The notes below the pieces were generated by a model. The model saw nothing but the letters and a program-made list of their open reading frames with translations. It was not told where the DNA came from and ran no database searches. A stretch of DNA of 64,000 bases, taken from NCBI RefSeq assembly GCF_900108475.1, contig NZ_FNWO01000003.1, positions 248,001-312,000 of the forward strand, read 5' to 3'. The translations under genes and the position numbers were made by a program. The stretch is from Magnetospirillum fulvum (lineage in GTDB: Bacteria > Pseudomonadota > Alphaproteobacteria > Rhodospirillales > Magnetospirillaceae). This document shows, piece after piece, positions 18,075 to 27,613 of this stretch (position 1 is the first letter of the stretch; each line of letters starts with the position of its first letter).

Positions 18075-19535
18075 ATGCTGACCACCCATCCTTTCGACGA
18101 CGACCACCTGCATGAAGAGTGCGGGGTGTTCGGCATCTTCGGCCACCCGGAGGCGGCGGCTCACACCGCGCTCGGGTTGCACGCGCTGCAACATCGCGGC
18201 CAGGAAGCGGCCGGACTCGTCACTTACGACGGTCACCAGTTCCACAATCACCGCGGCCTCGGCCATGTCGAAGATAATTTCGGCAACGAATCGGTGATCC
18301 GCAAGCTGAAGGGGACGATGGCCGTCGGCCATGTCCGCTATTCGACCACCGGCGAGACCCTGCTGCGCAACGTCCAGCCGCTGTTCGCCGAGATGGAGTT
18401 TGGCGGACTTGCGCTCGGCCATAACGGCAATTTGACCAACGCAATGGCGCTACGTCGCCAACTGGTCCGGCGCGGCTGTCTGTTCCAATCGACCACCGAC
18501 ACCGAAGTGATCATCCATCTGATCGCGATCAGCCTCTATTCGACGGTCGAGGACCGGCTGATCGACGCGTTGCGTCAGGTCGAAGGGGCCTATTCCCTGG
18601 TCGCGCTGACGCCGGATTCGGTGATCGGTGTCCGCGATCCGCTCGGCATCCGTCCGCTCTGTCTGGGTCGGATGGAAAAGAGCTGGGTGCTGGCCTCGGA
18701 ATCCTGCGCGCTCGACATCATCGGGGCGGAATTCGTCCGCGACGTCGAACCGGGCGAGATCGTGATCCTGTCGGCCGAGGGCGTCCGCTCGCTGAAGCCG
18801 TTCGCCAAGCATCCCAGCCGCTTCTGCATCTTCGAGTACATCTATTTCGCCCGTCCGGACTCGATGATCGAAGGCATCAGCGTCTATGAGGTGCGCAAGC
18901 GCATCGGCGCCGAACTGGCCCGTGAAAGCGGGGTCGAGGCCGATCTGGTGGTGCCGGTGCCCGATTCCGGCGTGCCGGCCGCGATCGGCTATGCCGCCGA
19001 GGCGGGAGTGCCGTTCGAACTGGGCATCATCCGCAACCATTATGTCGGCCGCACCTTCATCCAGCCGACCGACAGCATCCGCCATACCGGCGTCAAGATG
19101 AAGCACAACGCCAACCGCGCCTCGCTGGCCGGAAAGCGGGTGGTGCTGGTCGATGATTCGATCGTGCGCGGCACCACGTCCCGCAAGATCGTCGAGATGG
19201 TGCGTCAGGCCGGGGCGACCGAGGTCCACATGCGGATTTCCAGCCCGCCCACGACCTATTCCTGCTATTTCGGCATCGACACGCCGGAGCGGAGCAAGCT
19301 GCTGGCCGCCCGTCACGATGTCGAGGGAATGGCCCGCCTGATCGGGGTCGATTCGCTGGCCTTCATCTCGCTCGACGGCCTTTACCGCGCCGTCGGCGAA
19401 CCCGGCCGCGATGCCGCCCTGCCGCATTATTGCGACGCCTGTTTCACCGGCGACTATCCGGTGCGGCCGACCGATTTCATCGACAATGGCGGCGAGATCG
19501 AGCAATTGTCCCTGTTGACGGAGGACAATGCCTGA
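18075..19535 (+). CDS. purF: amidophosphoribosyltransferase
   Basis: 486 residues. First committed step of purine synthesis: PRPP + glutamine gives 5-phosphoribosylamine. A 15-residue propeptide precedes catalytic Cys16 (HEECGVFG), as in the Bacillus-type enzymes. The glutaminase domain (HALQHRGQEAAGL, HNGNLTN) is followed by a PRTase domain with VVLVDDSIVRGTTS for PRPP. Cysteines in FCIFEYIYFARPDS, YSCYFGIDTP and YCDACFTGDYP fit the oxygen-sensitive [4Fe-4S] cluster of that type. The stop TGA and the next gene's ATG share one base (TGATG), so translation of the two is coupled. Confidence 0.96.
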   Translation: MLTTHPFDDDHLHEECGVFGIFGHPEAAAHTALGLHALQHRGQEAAGLVTYDGHQFHNHRGLGHVEDNFGNESVIRKLKGTMAVGHVRYSTTGETLLRNVQPLFAEMEFGGLALGHNGNLTNAMALRRQLVRRGCLFQSTTDTEVIIHLIAISLYSTVEDRLIDALRQVEGAYSLVALTPDSVIGVRDPLGIRPLCLGRMEKSWVLASESCALDIIGAEFVRDVEPGEIVILSAEGVRSLKPFAKHPSRFCIFEYIYFARPDSMIEGISVYEVRKRIGAELARESGVEADLVVPVPDSGVPAAIGYAAEAGVPFELGIIRNHYVGRTFIQPTDSIRHTGVKMKHNANRASLAGKRVVLVDDSIVRGTTSRKIVEMVRQAGATEVHMRISSPPTTYSCYFGIDTPERSKLLAARHDVEGMARLIGVDSLAFISLDGLYRAVGEPGRDAALPHYCDACFTGDYPVRPTDFIDNGGEIEQLSLLTEDNA

Positions 19536-20263
19536 TGTCGGGGCTGCTCGCGGGTAAGGTCGCGCTGGTCACCGGCGCGTCGCGGGGAATCGGTGCCGCC
19601 GTGGTGCGGCGTTTCGCTGCCGAAGGGGCGGAGATCATCGCGATCGCCCGCAATCAGCCCTCGCTGGAGGAACTCGACGACGAGATTCGCGCCAAGGGCG
19701 GCAAGCCGCTGGTGCTGGTGCCCGAGGATGTGCGGACTCCGGATGTGATCGACCGCGTTGCCGCCGCGATCTTCGACCGCTGGGGCCGTCTTGACGCCCT
19801 GGTCGGCAATGCCGGGGTGGTCGGCGGCGGGCTGCGGCCGGTCGCCCATCTCGAACCCCGCGTTTGGGACGAGATGATCGCCGTCAACCTCAGCGCCAAT
19901 TGGCGTCTGATCCGGGCGATGGACCCGCTGCTGCGGATGTCCGAGGCGGGCCGCGCCGTGTTCACCGCCGCTGCCGAGGCGCACGAGGCTCCTGCCTTCT
20001 GGGGCGGCTATGCCGCGTCGAAGGCCGGTCTGGAGGCGATGGTGCGTTGCTGGGCGGCCGAGGTCGCCAACGTCACGTCCTTGCGGATCAACCTGCTTGA
20101 TCCCGGCCCGGTCGCCACCCGGTTGCGGACCATCGCCTATCCCGGCGAAGACCAGACCCGGTTGACCCAGCCCGACGCGGTGGCCGGGGCGTTCCTGGCG
20201 CTGTGCCTGCCCTCGTGCGAGCGGCATGGCGACCGTGTCCTCGCCGCCGACCTGACGGCCTGA
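19535..20263 (+). CDS. short-chain dehydrogenase/reductase with altered catalytic Ser
   Basis: 242 residues. Rossmann fold with TGASRGIGAAVV (residues about 14-25), NAGVVGGG, and the active-site YAASK. In classical SDRs a catalytic Ser lies about 13 residues before the Tyr. Here the stretch is FTAAAEAHEAPAFWGGYAASK minus its last residue, with Ala at that place, so activity may be reduced or altered. Substrate is unknown. It overlaps purF by one base. Similar SDRs follow purF in related alphaproteobacteria, so the pairing may be conserved. Confidence 0.85.
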   Translation: MSGLLAGKVALVTGASRGIGAAVVRRFAAEGAEIIAIARNQPSLEELDDEIRAKGGKPLVLVPEDVRTPDVIDRVAAAIFDRWGRLDALVGNAGVVGGGLRPVAHLEPRVWDEMIAVNLSANWRLIRAMDPLLRMSEAGRAVFTAAAEAHEAPAFWGGYAASKAGLEAMVRCWAAEVANVTSLRINLLDPGPVATRLRTIAYPGEDQTRLTQPDAVAGAFLALCLPSCERHGDRVLAADLTA

Positions 20264-20453
20264 TCCAGAGGCTTCGCCGCAAGGGACGGCCTTGCCGAGG
20301 GTTTCGGATGGGGCCACCCTTGCGGGCCGCTCGCTCCCGCCTCTTCGGGCTTGCGCCCCCGGCGGAGGATGAGTTATCCCCATGGATGGGGTTTGCCGGT
20401 CGGCGCAACGTCTTGAAAACAGGGGCGGCCTCGAGAGGGTCGGCAGCAGCAAG

Positions 20454-21758
20454 ATGAGTCCTTCCGGTTCGCACGACGCCATGAAAGCCTTCGAAGCGAA
20501 GGCGGCCAACCTGATCGCCGCGACCCGCTCCCTGGACATTCCTCATATCCTGCTGGTGCGTCGCCTGACCCTGGCCGACCCGGAAGCGCGCAAATGGGCC
20601 AGCGAAAAACAGCTTAATGTCGTTTTTTCGGTGGTGCTGGCCAAGGCGGCGGAGCGGCTGGGTCTGGCTGCGCTGCGCCGGATGCGCGAGCAGGGGCTGA
20701 TCCCGCTGCTGCCCAAGGACAAGACCGGGCAGGGCGAGGATTTCCGGGTGCTGTCCGACGTCGTTACCCAATTGCTGGGGCCGCCCGAGATGAGCGAGGC
20801 GGAGGCCACCCGCTCGGCGTTTCGGGCGCTGATCGAGCGTGATTTTCCGCCCACTCCGGCACGGGCGGCGCGGACCCAGACTCCGCTGCGCGAGCCGCCG
20901 CCGTTGTTCGCCGCCCAATTAGGCCCCGCCGCCGAGCGCCGAACCGGTCGGATGTTGGCGGCCCTTCCCGCCACCGAGTCCGAGACCGGTCCCGTCGCTG
21001 TGGTCGATTTCGCCACTTTTTTCGACGAAACCCTGTGCGCCTATGCTCAGAAGACGCTCAGCATGTTCCGCATCACCGGGTCATCGCACGGGGTTCGGTT
21101 GCCTTTTCTGCTCGCCCCCGAATTCGGTCAGGCCTATCGCGAGGTGCTGCAACGCTTCGTCCTGCCGCAGATGCGCGCCACCCGCCACATCCAGACCCTG
21201 GCCCAAAGCACCAATTGGGCCGAGGCCGGGGCCGACCGCCTGATCGAGATCATTCAGGGCAGCGAGGTCAATAACCCGGTTCTGCACAATTGGGATTCGC
21301 GCTGGGCTTCGTTCCGGACGAGTAAGCCGGTCAAGGGGCGCAAGCCGACGTTAAAGCCCGAGGACAATCCGTGGCCGCTGCTGCGCGAAGAGGCGACCCG
21401 GTGCAATTTCCAGCCGCCCGGCGAGGACGACATCGTCTTGCTGAAGGACGTGATCCGCTTCGAGGCCGACGTGATGGCCAAATGCTGGCGCGAACTGGGG
21501 CAACTCTATGCGCAGGAATTCGTCCCCTCCGGTCGTCCCGACCAGGGACGCGAAGGGGCCCTGCGCGACGGCATCATCAAATGGGTCGCCAAGATGCCCG
21601 ACCATGTCGGCGAGCATATGGCGATCAAGGCGATGTTCGAGTTCGAGAAGATCGACGCGGCGTGGTTACGCAAGCTGTTGGGCAGCTTTGGCCGCACCGA
21701 TTCCGAGCGCAGGCGCGTCGTGCCCTATCTGGCCGATTTCGTCGCCCAGCTTTATTGA
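20454..21758 (+). CDS. hypothetical protein, 434 residues
   Basis: Start ATG 20454 is provisional; no strong ribosome-binding site is seen, and Met at 20481 is an alternative. No signal peptide or membrane segment. The protein is mostly helical. An early region (ARKWASEKQLNVVFSVVLAKAAERLG) is followed by a Pro-rich linker near residue 145 and a larger domain with FATFFDETLCAYAQKTLSMF, WEKP-free basic stretches, and FVPSGRPDQGREGALRDGI. I do not recognise the family. The long frame with strong third-position GC supports it as a real gene. It may be read with the radA-purF group, 190 bp upstream. Confidence 0.6.
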   Translation: MSPSGSHDAMKAFEAKAANLIAATRSLDIPHILLVRRLTLADPEARKWASEKQLNVVFSVVLAKAAERLGLAALRRMREQGLIPLLPKDKTGQGEDFRVLSDVVTQLLGPPEMSEAEATRSAFRALIERDFPPTPARAARTQTPLREPPPLFAAQLGPAAERRTGRMLAALPATESETGPVAVVDFATFFDETLCAYAQKTLSMFRITGSSHGVRLPFLLAPEFGQAYREVLQRFVLPQMRATRHIQTLAQSTNWAEAGADRLIEIIQGSEVNNPVLHNWDSRWASFRTSKPVKGRKPTLKPEDNPWPLLREEATRCNFQPPGEDDIVLLKDVIRFEADVMAKCWRELGQLYAQEFVPSGRPDQGREGALRDGIIKWVAKMPDHVGEHMAIKAMFEFEKIDAAWLRKLLGSFGRTDSERRRVVPYLADFVAQLY

Positions 21759-21958
21759 GGCGACAGACGGCAGGGGGTGCGACCGCTCCCGGTCAGGTCT
21801 GGTGAAGACGAAGAGACGCGAAAAGACCTGCGGCTTCCACGTCGCGCCGCTTTTCGCGCCTCTCCAGCCGGATTGGGGGTCCGGGCGGGAGCGGCCTTGT
21901 CCACAGCCTGAACTCCCCCCGGTCCCCGGTCATTGAAAAAGCATAATCCTATCACAGT

Positions 21959-23986
21959 CTAATCGGCGGCCAGGGCCTCACGCCGCGCCTCGATGACCTT
22001 TTCGGCAACCCGTCCGCTCAGTTCCTGAAGGTGATCGAACGTCCAGGCGAAGGTGCCGACACCCATCGTCAGCGAGCGCAGTTCGACGATCAGATCGTCC
22101 ATTTCCGCCTGGGGCAGATAGGCGTTGACGGTGTCCCAGCCGGGCCAGCCCTCGCGGGCGTCGAAGCCGAGGATCTGGCCGCGCCGTCCCGACACGATCC
22201 GTTGCGCCTTGGCGGTATAGTCGCTGGGGACCGACAGTTCGACCAGCAGCACCGGTTCGAGCAGGATCGGCTCGCATTGCGGCATCCCTTCGGCCATCCC
22301 GATCCGGGCGGCGGTCTTGAACGCCATGTCGGAACTATCGACGGCGTGATAGCTGCCCTGGGTCAGGGTGACCGACAGATCGACCACCGGGAAGCCCAGC
22401 GCCCCCTGCGACAGGGATTCGGTGACACCCTGCTCGACCGCCGGGATGAAGTGACGCGGCACCACGCCGCCGACCACCGTCTCGCGGAACTGAAAGCCCG
22501 AGCCGCGGGGCAGGGGGGCGATGTCGAGATAGACGTCGCCGAACTGGCCGTGGCCGCCCGACTGCTTCTTGTGCCGTCCATGCACCGTGGTGGCCTTGCG
22601 GATCGTTTCCTTGTAGGGAACGGTTGGCTTGCGGGTCACCACCTGCATGTTGAAGCGGCTTTTCAGCCGGTCGATCGCCACCAGCAGGTGGATTTCGCCC
22701 TGGCCGCGCAGGACCAGTTCGCCGAACTCACTGTGATCGAGCACCAGCGAGGGGTCTTCCTCGCACAATTTGGCCAGAACCCCGGTCAGCTTGACGTCGT
22801 CGCCCTTTTTCTCGGCGGCGACGGCCAGAGCGAACAGCGGCGACAGCGGCTTGGACCAGGGCAAAGCGGCGGCGCTGTCCGCGCACAGAACCCCGCCGGT
22901 CAGGATCGAATCGAGGCGGCCGAACGCGGCGACATCGCCGACGGAGACGCGGGGAGCCTTGGCCGGGCCGGTGGCGGTGGGGAGGTAGAGGCCGGAAATG
23001 CGGTCGCCGCCGATGGTCTGGTTATCGGCGAACTCGCCGCGCCAGACCCGGCCATAGCTCAGCTTGCCGGTATGCTGGGCGTGGATCGACTTGAAAATCT
23101 GGGCCAGCGGGGGGCCGTCGGCGGCGACGCCCAGGCGGCGGGCGGTGGTCTGCGGGCCGGGGACGTCGTGGCGCAGGGCCTTCAGCAGGCGGCGGATGCC
23201 GCTGTCGTTCTCGGCCGAGCCGAAGAACACCGGAACAATCAGATTTTCGGCCACATCGCGCGACAGATCCTGATACAATTCGTCGGGCGGCGGCTGGATG
23301 TCCTCCAGCAATTCTTCCATCAGGTGGTCGTCGTAATCGGCCAGATGCTCCAGCAATTGCTGACGGGCGCGTGATTCCTCGCTCTGGAGTTCGTCGGGGA
23401 TGCGGATCAGGTCCGAGGGCTGGCCGGGGCGGTAGCGGTAGGCGCGCTCGGACACCAGATCAATATAGCCGGTGACGGCCTCGCCTTCGCGGATCGGCAC
23501 TTCGCGCAGCACCAGCGGACGGTCCGACACCGCCTGAAGACCGTCCAGGGTCTCGGTCAGCCGGGTGCCGGCGGTATCGACCTTGTTGATGAACAGAAGG
23601 TGCGGAATCTTGCGCTCGTCGAGGAATTTCAGCATCGGCGCGACCATCACCGCGCGGGCGGGATCGGGCTCGCACACCACGATGGCGGCATCGACGACGG
23701 CCAGGGCGTTCAGGGACTCCTGTTTGAATTCAACAGAGCCGGGGCAGTCGATAAAGGTCCAGGTCTCGCCCAGATACTGGGCAGCGGCGATGTTGGGCTC
23801 GACACTCATCTGCCGGGCGCGCGCCTCGGGACTGGAATCGCCGACGGTCGATCCGTCGCGGGTGCGGCCCTTGCGGGCAATCGTCCCACACGCGGACAGC
23901 AAAGCTTCGAGAAGGCTGGTTTTGCCGCTGGCGTAAGGGCCGACCAAAGCGGCTGCCCGCGGCAGGGAAGGGGTTCTTGACGTCAT
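21959..23986 (-). CDS. EF-G-like translational GTPase
   Basis: 675 residues from ATG 23986, preceded by AGGAGGGACT. The frame stays open to 24211, but that part is not EF-G-like. The G domain has an altered P-loop GPYASGKTSLLEAL instead of AHVDAGKTT, a G3 region FIDCPGSVEF (usual DTPGH) and G4 NKVD. Domains II-V follow, including KLSYGRVWRG, YKETIRKATTVHGRHKKQSGGHGQFGDV and a C-terminal alpha/beta domain (EPILLEPVLLVELSVPSDY). It belongs to the EF-G paralogues (FusA2-like) found beside the true elongation factor in many proteobacteria. Its role is not established. It is divergent from glnB. Confidence 0.85.
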   Translation of the reverse strand: MTSRTPSLPRAAALVGPYASGKTSLLEALLSACGTIARKGRTRDGSTVGDSSPEARARQMSVEPNIAAAQYLGETWTFIDCPGSVEFKQESLNALAVVDAAIVVCEPDPARAVMVAPMLKFLDERKIPHLLFINKVDTAGTRLTETLDGLQAVSDRPLVLREVPIREGEAVTGYIDLVSERAYRYRPGQPSDLIRIPDELQSEESRARQQLLEHLADYDDHLMEELLEDIQPPPDELYQDLSRDVAENLIVPVFFGSAENDSGIRRLLKALRHDVPGPQTTARRLGVAADGPPLAQIFKSIHAQHTGKLSYGRVWRGEFADNQTIGGDRISGLYLPTATGPAKAPRVSVGDVAAFGRLDSILTGGVLCADSAAALPWSKPLSPLFALAVAAEKKGDDVKLTGVLAKLCEEDPSLVLDHSEFGELVLRGQGEIHLLVAIDRLKSRFNMQVVTRKPTVPYKETIRKATTVHGRHKKQSGGHGQFGDVYLDIAPLPRGSGFQFRETVVGGVVPRHFIPAVEQGVTESLSQGALGFPVVDLSVTLTQGSYHAVDSSDMAFKTAARIGMAEGMPQCEPILLEPVLLVELSVPSDYTAKAQRIVSGRRGQILGFDAREGWPGWDTVNAYLPQAEMDDLIVELRSLTMGVGTFAWTFDHLQELSGRVAEKVIEARREALAAD

Positions 23987-24233
23987 AGTCCCTCCTGGGG
24001 AACTCAAAGGTTCATCGCGGCGAATTTCATCCCCCTCGTCGCGTGGCGGCGCCCCCCGCCGCTCTGACCATAACCATTTCAGCAGATGACGCCGCAGGCA
24101 ACCGGAAACACGACGGGGCGCTCGATTGCCAAACATGGCCGCTCTGCCTGAAAAACAGGCGCTCCTGCACAAGTATCGGGCAGAGTTCACGACGCAGAGC
24201 GGCGGATTCATGCGCTTTTCCGGGTGGCCGAAG

Positions 24234-24249
24234 TGGCACGAGCCGTGCT
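24234..24249 (+). promoter_or_regulatory. sigma-54 promoter of glnB-glnA
   Basis: TGGCACG (24234-24240), four bases, then GTGCT (24245-24249). GG at 24235 and GC at 24247 have the 12-base spacing required for RpoN holoenzyme, close to the consensus TGGCACG-N4-TTGCW. It lies about 80 bases before the glnB start. It implies activation under nitrogen limitation by NtrC or a similar activator; no clear NtrC site was found by eye. Confidence 0.75.
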
Positions 24250-24251
24250 AA

Positions 24252-24668
<417 letters not shown>

Positions 24669-24766
24669 GGGGGGTGGCGGCTCCATCTCGTGATGAACGG
24701 CAAGGGCCGCCGAACACGTTTTCTGAGCACATCCGTCTTTTGAATCCAACTGTCAGGAAAGTGGCC

Positions 24767-26179
24767 ATGTCCGACGACGTCCAGAAGGTCCTCGAACTGA
24801 TCAAAGAAAATGACGTCAAGTACGTCGATTTCCGTTTTACCGATCCCCGCGGCAAGTGGCAGCACACCGCCCAGCACGTTTCCACCGTCGATGCCGACAT
24901 GCTGAACGAAGGCATCATGTTCGACGGCTCGTCGATCGCCGGGTGGAAGAGCATCAACGAATCCGACATGATTCTGATGCCGGACCCCTCGTCGGCCGTG
25001 ATGGACCCGTTTGCCGCCCAGGCGCAGTTGATCATCAACTGTGACATTGTCGAGCCGGCGACCGGCCAGCTGTACGACCGCGATCCGCGCTCGATCGCGA
25101 AGCGTGCCGAGGCTTATGTCAAGTCGTCGGGCGTGGGCGATGCGACCTATTTCGGCCCCGAGGCCGAATTCTTCATCTTCGACGACGTCAAGTACTCGGT
25201 CGGGATGAACAAGGGCTATTACGAAGTGTCGTCGGAAGACGGCGTCGAAGCGCAGGGCAAGGACTTCCCCGAAGGCAATTTGGGCCACCGCCCGGGCGTC
25301 AAGGGCGGCTACTTCCCGGTTCCGCCGGTGGACGGCCATGTCGATATTCGTGCCGAGATGCTGACCGTGATGGGCGAAATGGGCCTGCCGATCGAGAAGC
25401 ATCACCACGAAGTGGCCTCGTCGCAGCACGAACTGGGCATCAAGTTCGGCAGCCTGGTCCAGGCCGCCGACTGGATCCAGATCTACAAGTACGTCGTCCA
25501 CAACGTCGCCGCCTCCTATGGCAAGTCCGCGACCTTCATGCCGAAGCCGATCTATGGCGATAACGGCTCGGGCATGCACGTCCACCAGTCGATCTGGAAG
25601 GCGGGTAAGCCGCTGTTCGCCGGCACCGGCTATGCCGACCTGTCGGAAACCGCGCTGTACTACATCGGCGGTATCATCAAGCATGCCAAGGCGATCAACG
25701 CCTTCACCAACCCGCTGACCAACAGCTACAAGCGCCTGATCCCCGGCTTCGAGGCTCCGGTGCTGCTGGCCTACTCGTCGCGTAACCGTTCGGCCTCGTG
25801 CCGCATTCCCTACTCGGCCTCGCCGAAGGGCAAGCGCGTCGAAATCCGCTTCCCCGATCCGGGTGCCAACCCGTACCTCGCCTTCTCGGCGATGCTGATG
25901 GCTGGCCTCGACGGTATCGCCAACAAGATCCACCCCGGCGATCCGATGGACAAGAACCTGTACGACCTGCCGCCGGCCGAGCTGGCCCAGGTCCCGACCG
26001 TGTGCGGTTCGCTGCGCGAAGCTCTGGACAGCCTGAAGGCCGACCACGACTTCCTCGTCAAGGGCGACGTCTTCTCGAAGGACTTCATCGAGAGCTACAT
26101 CGACCTGAAGTTCGAAGAAGTCTATCGCTTCGAGCACACCCCGCATCCGGTCGAGTTCCAGATGTATTACAGCGTTTAA
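24767..26179 (+). CDS. glnA: glutamine synthetase type I
   Basis: 470 residues from ATG 24767 (AGGAAA upstream). It makes glutamine from glutamate, ammonia and ATP. Motifs include [17 protein letters not shown], the metal-site [13 protein letters not shown], the ATP-binding [16 protein letters not shown], and the adenylylation loop [10 protein letters not shown] with Tyr399 (equivalent to Tyr397 of enteric GS). So activity is probably controlled by adenylylation through PII. It is co-transcribed with glnB, and a terminator follows at 26260-26294. Confidence 0.97.
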   Translation: MSDDVQKVLELIKENDVKYVDFRFTDPRGKWQHTAQHVSTVDADMLNEGIMFDGSSIAGWKSINESDMILMPDPSSAVMDPFAAQAQLIINCDIVEPATGQLYDRDPRSIAKRAEAYVKSSGVGDATYFGPEAEFFIFDDVKYSVGMNKGYYEVSSEDGVEAQGKDFPEGNLGHRPGVKGGYFPVPPVDGHVDIRAEMLTVMGEMGLPIEKHHHEVASSQHELGIKFGSLVQAADWIQIYKYVVHNVAASYGKSATFMPKPIYGDNGSGMHVHQSIWKAGKPLFAGTGYADLSETALYYIGGIIKHAKAINAFTNPLTNSYKRLIPGFEAPVLLAYSSRNRSASCRIPYSASPKGKRVEIRFPDPGANPYLAFSAMLMAGLDGIANKIHPGDPMDKNLYDLPPAELAQVPTVCGSLREALDSLKADHDFLVKGDVFSKDFIESYIDLKFEEVYRFEHTPHPVEFQMYYSV

Positions 26180-26259
26180 TCGCTGTAAGGGGTTCCGTGG
26201 CTTTCACCGACCCAGACAATGGGATGGTGGACCAGCCCGGTGGACTAAGTTAAAGGAAG

Positions 26260-26294
26260 CCCCTGTCGTCTTATGGCGGCAGGGGTTTTCTCTT
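26260..26294 (+). terminator. rho-independent terminator of glnBA
   Basis: CCCCTGTCG (26260-26268) pairs with CGGCAGGGG (26277-26285), one T-G wobble, with an 8-base loop, followed by TTTTCTCTTT. It lies 80 bases after the glnA stop. The rest of 26180-26505 has no gene; its last 50 bases are AT-rich and may hold the promoter of the next small gene. Confidence 0.85.
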
Positions 26295-26505
26295 TATGAT
26301 CTTCACCAAAGCCGCTGATATACTTCCCGGCCTTGGGGTTCATTTTCCACCGAGGCCATACATCCCGATGGCCATCCAACTCCACCGCCGATCCGCAGCG
26401 CCACGCCCGAAAGTCCAGGCAGGGGCGCGGCATAGGGGGGGGCGAGCGGGGCTTTGCGTTTACTCTATAGGTGATGTATCGTAATTTATATCAACTAGGA
26501 GTTAA

Positions 26506-26706
26506 ATGATGTCTCAGACGAAGAAGGTGTTGGCCTCGAAGCTCGGGGTTACTTTGGTGGAGGTGACTTTGGATGGTCCCGGAGGATTGCCCTTGGCGAA
26601 AGCCTATGTGGTGAGACGACCGGACACTCCAGAGATAAAAAATTTCGACAGCCACCAGCTGGCTGAAGCCCATTTCAATGACGTGGTGAGGTCGTTAGCC
26701 GGTTGA
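26506..26706 (+). CDS. small hypothetical protein, 66 residues
   Basis: A strong ribosome-binding site (TAGGAGTTAA) precedes ATGATG at 26506, and an AT-rich promoter-like region lies just upstream (26455-26500). The product is a soluble, compact alpha/beta-looking protein (LGVTLVEVTLDGPGG...AKAYVVRRP) with a C-terminal helix (QLAEAHFNDVVRSLAG). No family recognised. It faces vapC in convergent orientation with 69 bp between stops. Confidence rests on the translation signals rather than on homology. Confidence 0.55.
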   Translation: MMSQTKKVLASKLGVTLVEVTLDGPGGLPLAKAYVVRRPDTPEIKNFDSHQLAEAHFNDVVRSLAG

Positions 26707-26775
26707 TGGGGATCTGATAGGCGCACGCCACTTCGGATCGTGTCCCCTGGATTTGTGTAACAGCGCTGTCGCCGT

Positions 26776-27192
26776 TTAATCTCCGGCAGGATTTGCGAGC
26801 CAGTCTTCTGACCGCAAGCCATCGACGCGCTTGAACTCAGCTAAGTTGCCGGTGACGACCACCAACCCCCGGCTTCGAGCATGCCCGGCGATCATCAAAT
26901 CATAGGGGCCGATGACGTGCCCTTTTCGTTCGAGATCGGCTCGAATATCGGCAAAATGCGCCGCCGCCGCATTGTCGAATGGCAATACATCAAGCCGCGC
27001 CGCGAATGCCTCAACCTGATTTCGGTTTTCGACTGGTTTTGCCGATTTCTCCGCGCCGTTCAGGAGTTCGGCAAGCGTTACCGTCGAGATGCAGAGCGCC
27101 GCCGCCTCCACGTTAAAGCGCTCTCGGAGGCCGGTGGGGCGATCACGTAAAAGCCGGATACAGAGATTGGTGTCGAGCATGAAGCGGAGCAC
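26776..27192 (-). CDS. vapC: VapC-type PIN-domain toxin ribonuclease
   Basis: 138 residues from GTG 27192, giving MLRFMLDTNLCIRLLRDRP, the standard VapC start. GGAGAG lies 8 bases upstream. PIN-domain acidic residues are visible: Asp in MLDTN, Glu in LAELLNGAE, Asp in GPYDLMIAGHA, and Asn/Glu in VVTGNLAEFKRV. VapC toxins cleave tRNA or rRNA and are held inactive by VapB. It begins one base after the vapB stop, so it is translationally coupled to vapB. Confidence 0.92.
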   Translation of the reverse strand: MLRFMLDTNLCIRLLRDRPTGLRERFNVEAAALCISTVTLAELLNGAEKSAKPVENRNQVEAFAARLDVLPFDNAAAAHFADIRADLERKGHVIGPYDLMIAGHARSRGLVVVTGNLAEFKRVDGLRSEDWLANPAGD

Positions 27193-27193
27193 G

Positions 27194-27415
27194 TCAGAAG
27201 CTCTCCCGATCCTGCATCGCGGGCTGTTCGCGTTCCGGCACATCAATCCCGGAAGCGTCAAAAAAATCATCCCATATAGCTGTGGCCGGAACGATGATTC
27301 GACGCGCACCATCGCGCAGAATCGCGACATCCCGCACCCCTTCGGGAAACGCAACATCCTTCGGCAGGCGGACAGCTTGGGACCGATTGCTTTGGAACAA
27401 GGTTGTACGGGTCAT
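27194..27415 (-). CDS. vapB: VapB-type antitoxin (AbrB fold)
   Basis: 73 residues. It begins MTRTTLFQSNRSQAVRLPKDV, the swapped-hairpin AbrB/SpoVT DNA-binding motif of VapB. The C-terminal half (WDDFFDASGIDVPEREQPAM) is the flexible toxin-binding tail. It should neutralise VapC and repress the pair's own promoter through the inverted repeats at 27446-27482. Confidence 0.92.
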   Translation of the reverse strand: MTRTTLFQSNRSQAVRLPKDVAFPEGVRDVAILRDGARRIIVPATAIWDDFFDASGIDVPEREQPAMQDRESF

Positions 27416-27445
27416 CCGGCACCTCAGTGTGTGAGTGGATAAACC

Positions 27446-27482
27446 GTATATCCCGCCCTGGGATATGTCAAAGGGATATACC
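27446..27482. promoter_or_regulatory. probable VapB operator: ATATCCC/GGGATAT repeats
   Basis: ATATCCC (27448-27454) and GGGATAT (27460-27466) form a perfect palindrome with a 5-base centre. A further GGGATATAC at 27473-27481 is a direct repeat at 13-base spacing and matches GTATATCCC at 27446-27454 as an inverted repeat. It lies 31 bases upstream of the vapB start and overlaps the expected promoter, as for autoregulated toxin-antitoxin operons. Confidence 0.7.
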
Positions 27483-27613
27483 TAAAATTATCAGCCATGC
27501 TTTTCGCTTGGCCGACAAGGCCATCCCCCCCGGCCCTCGCCGGGAGGCAAGGGCCGAGCCGCTCCCATGAGACGGCATTCAACATCGTTCTCGATCTGCA
27601 AAGCTCTGACGGA

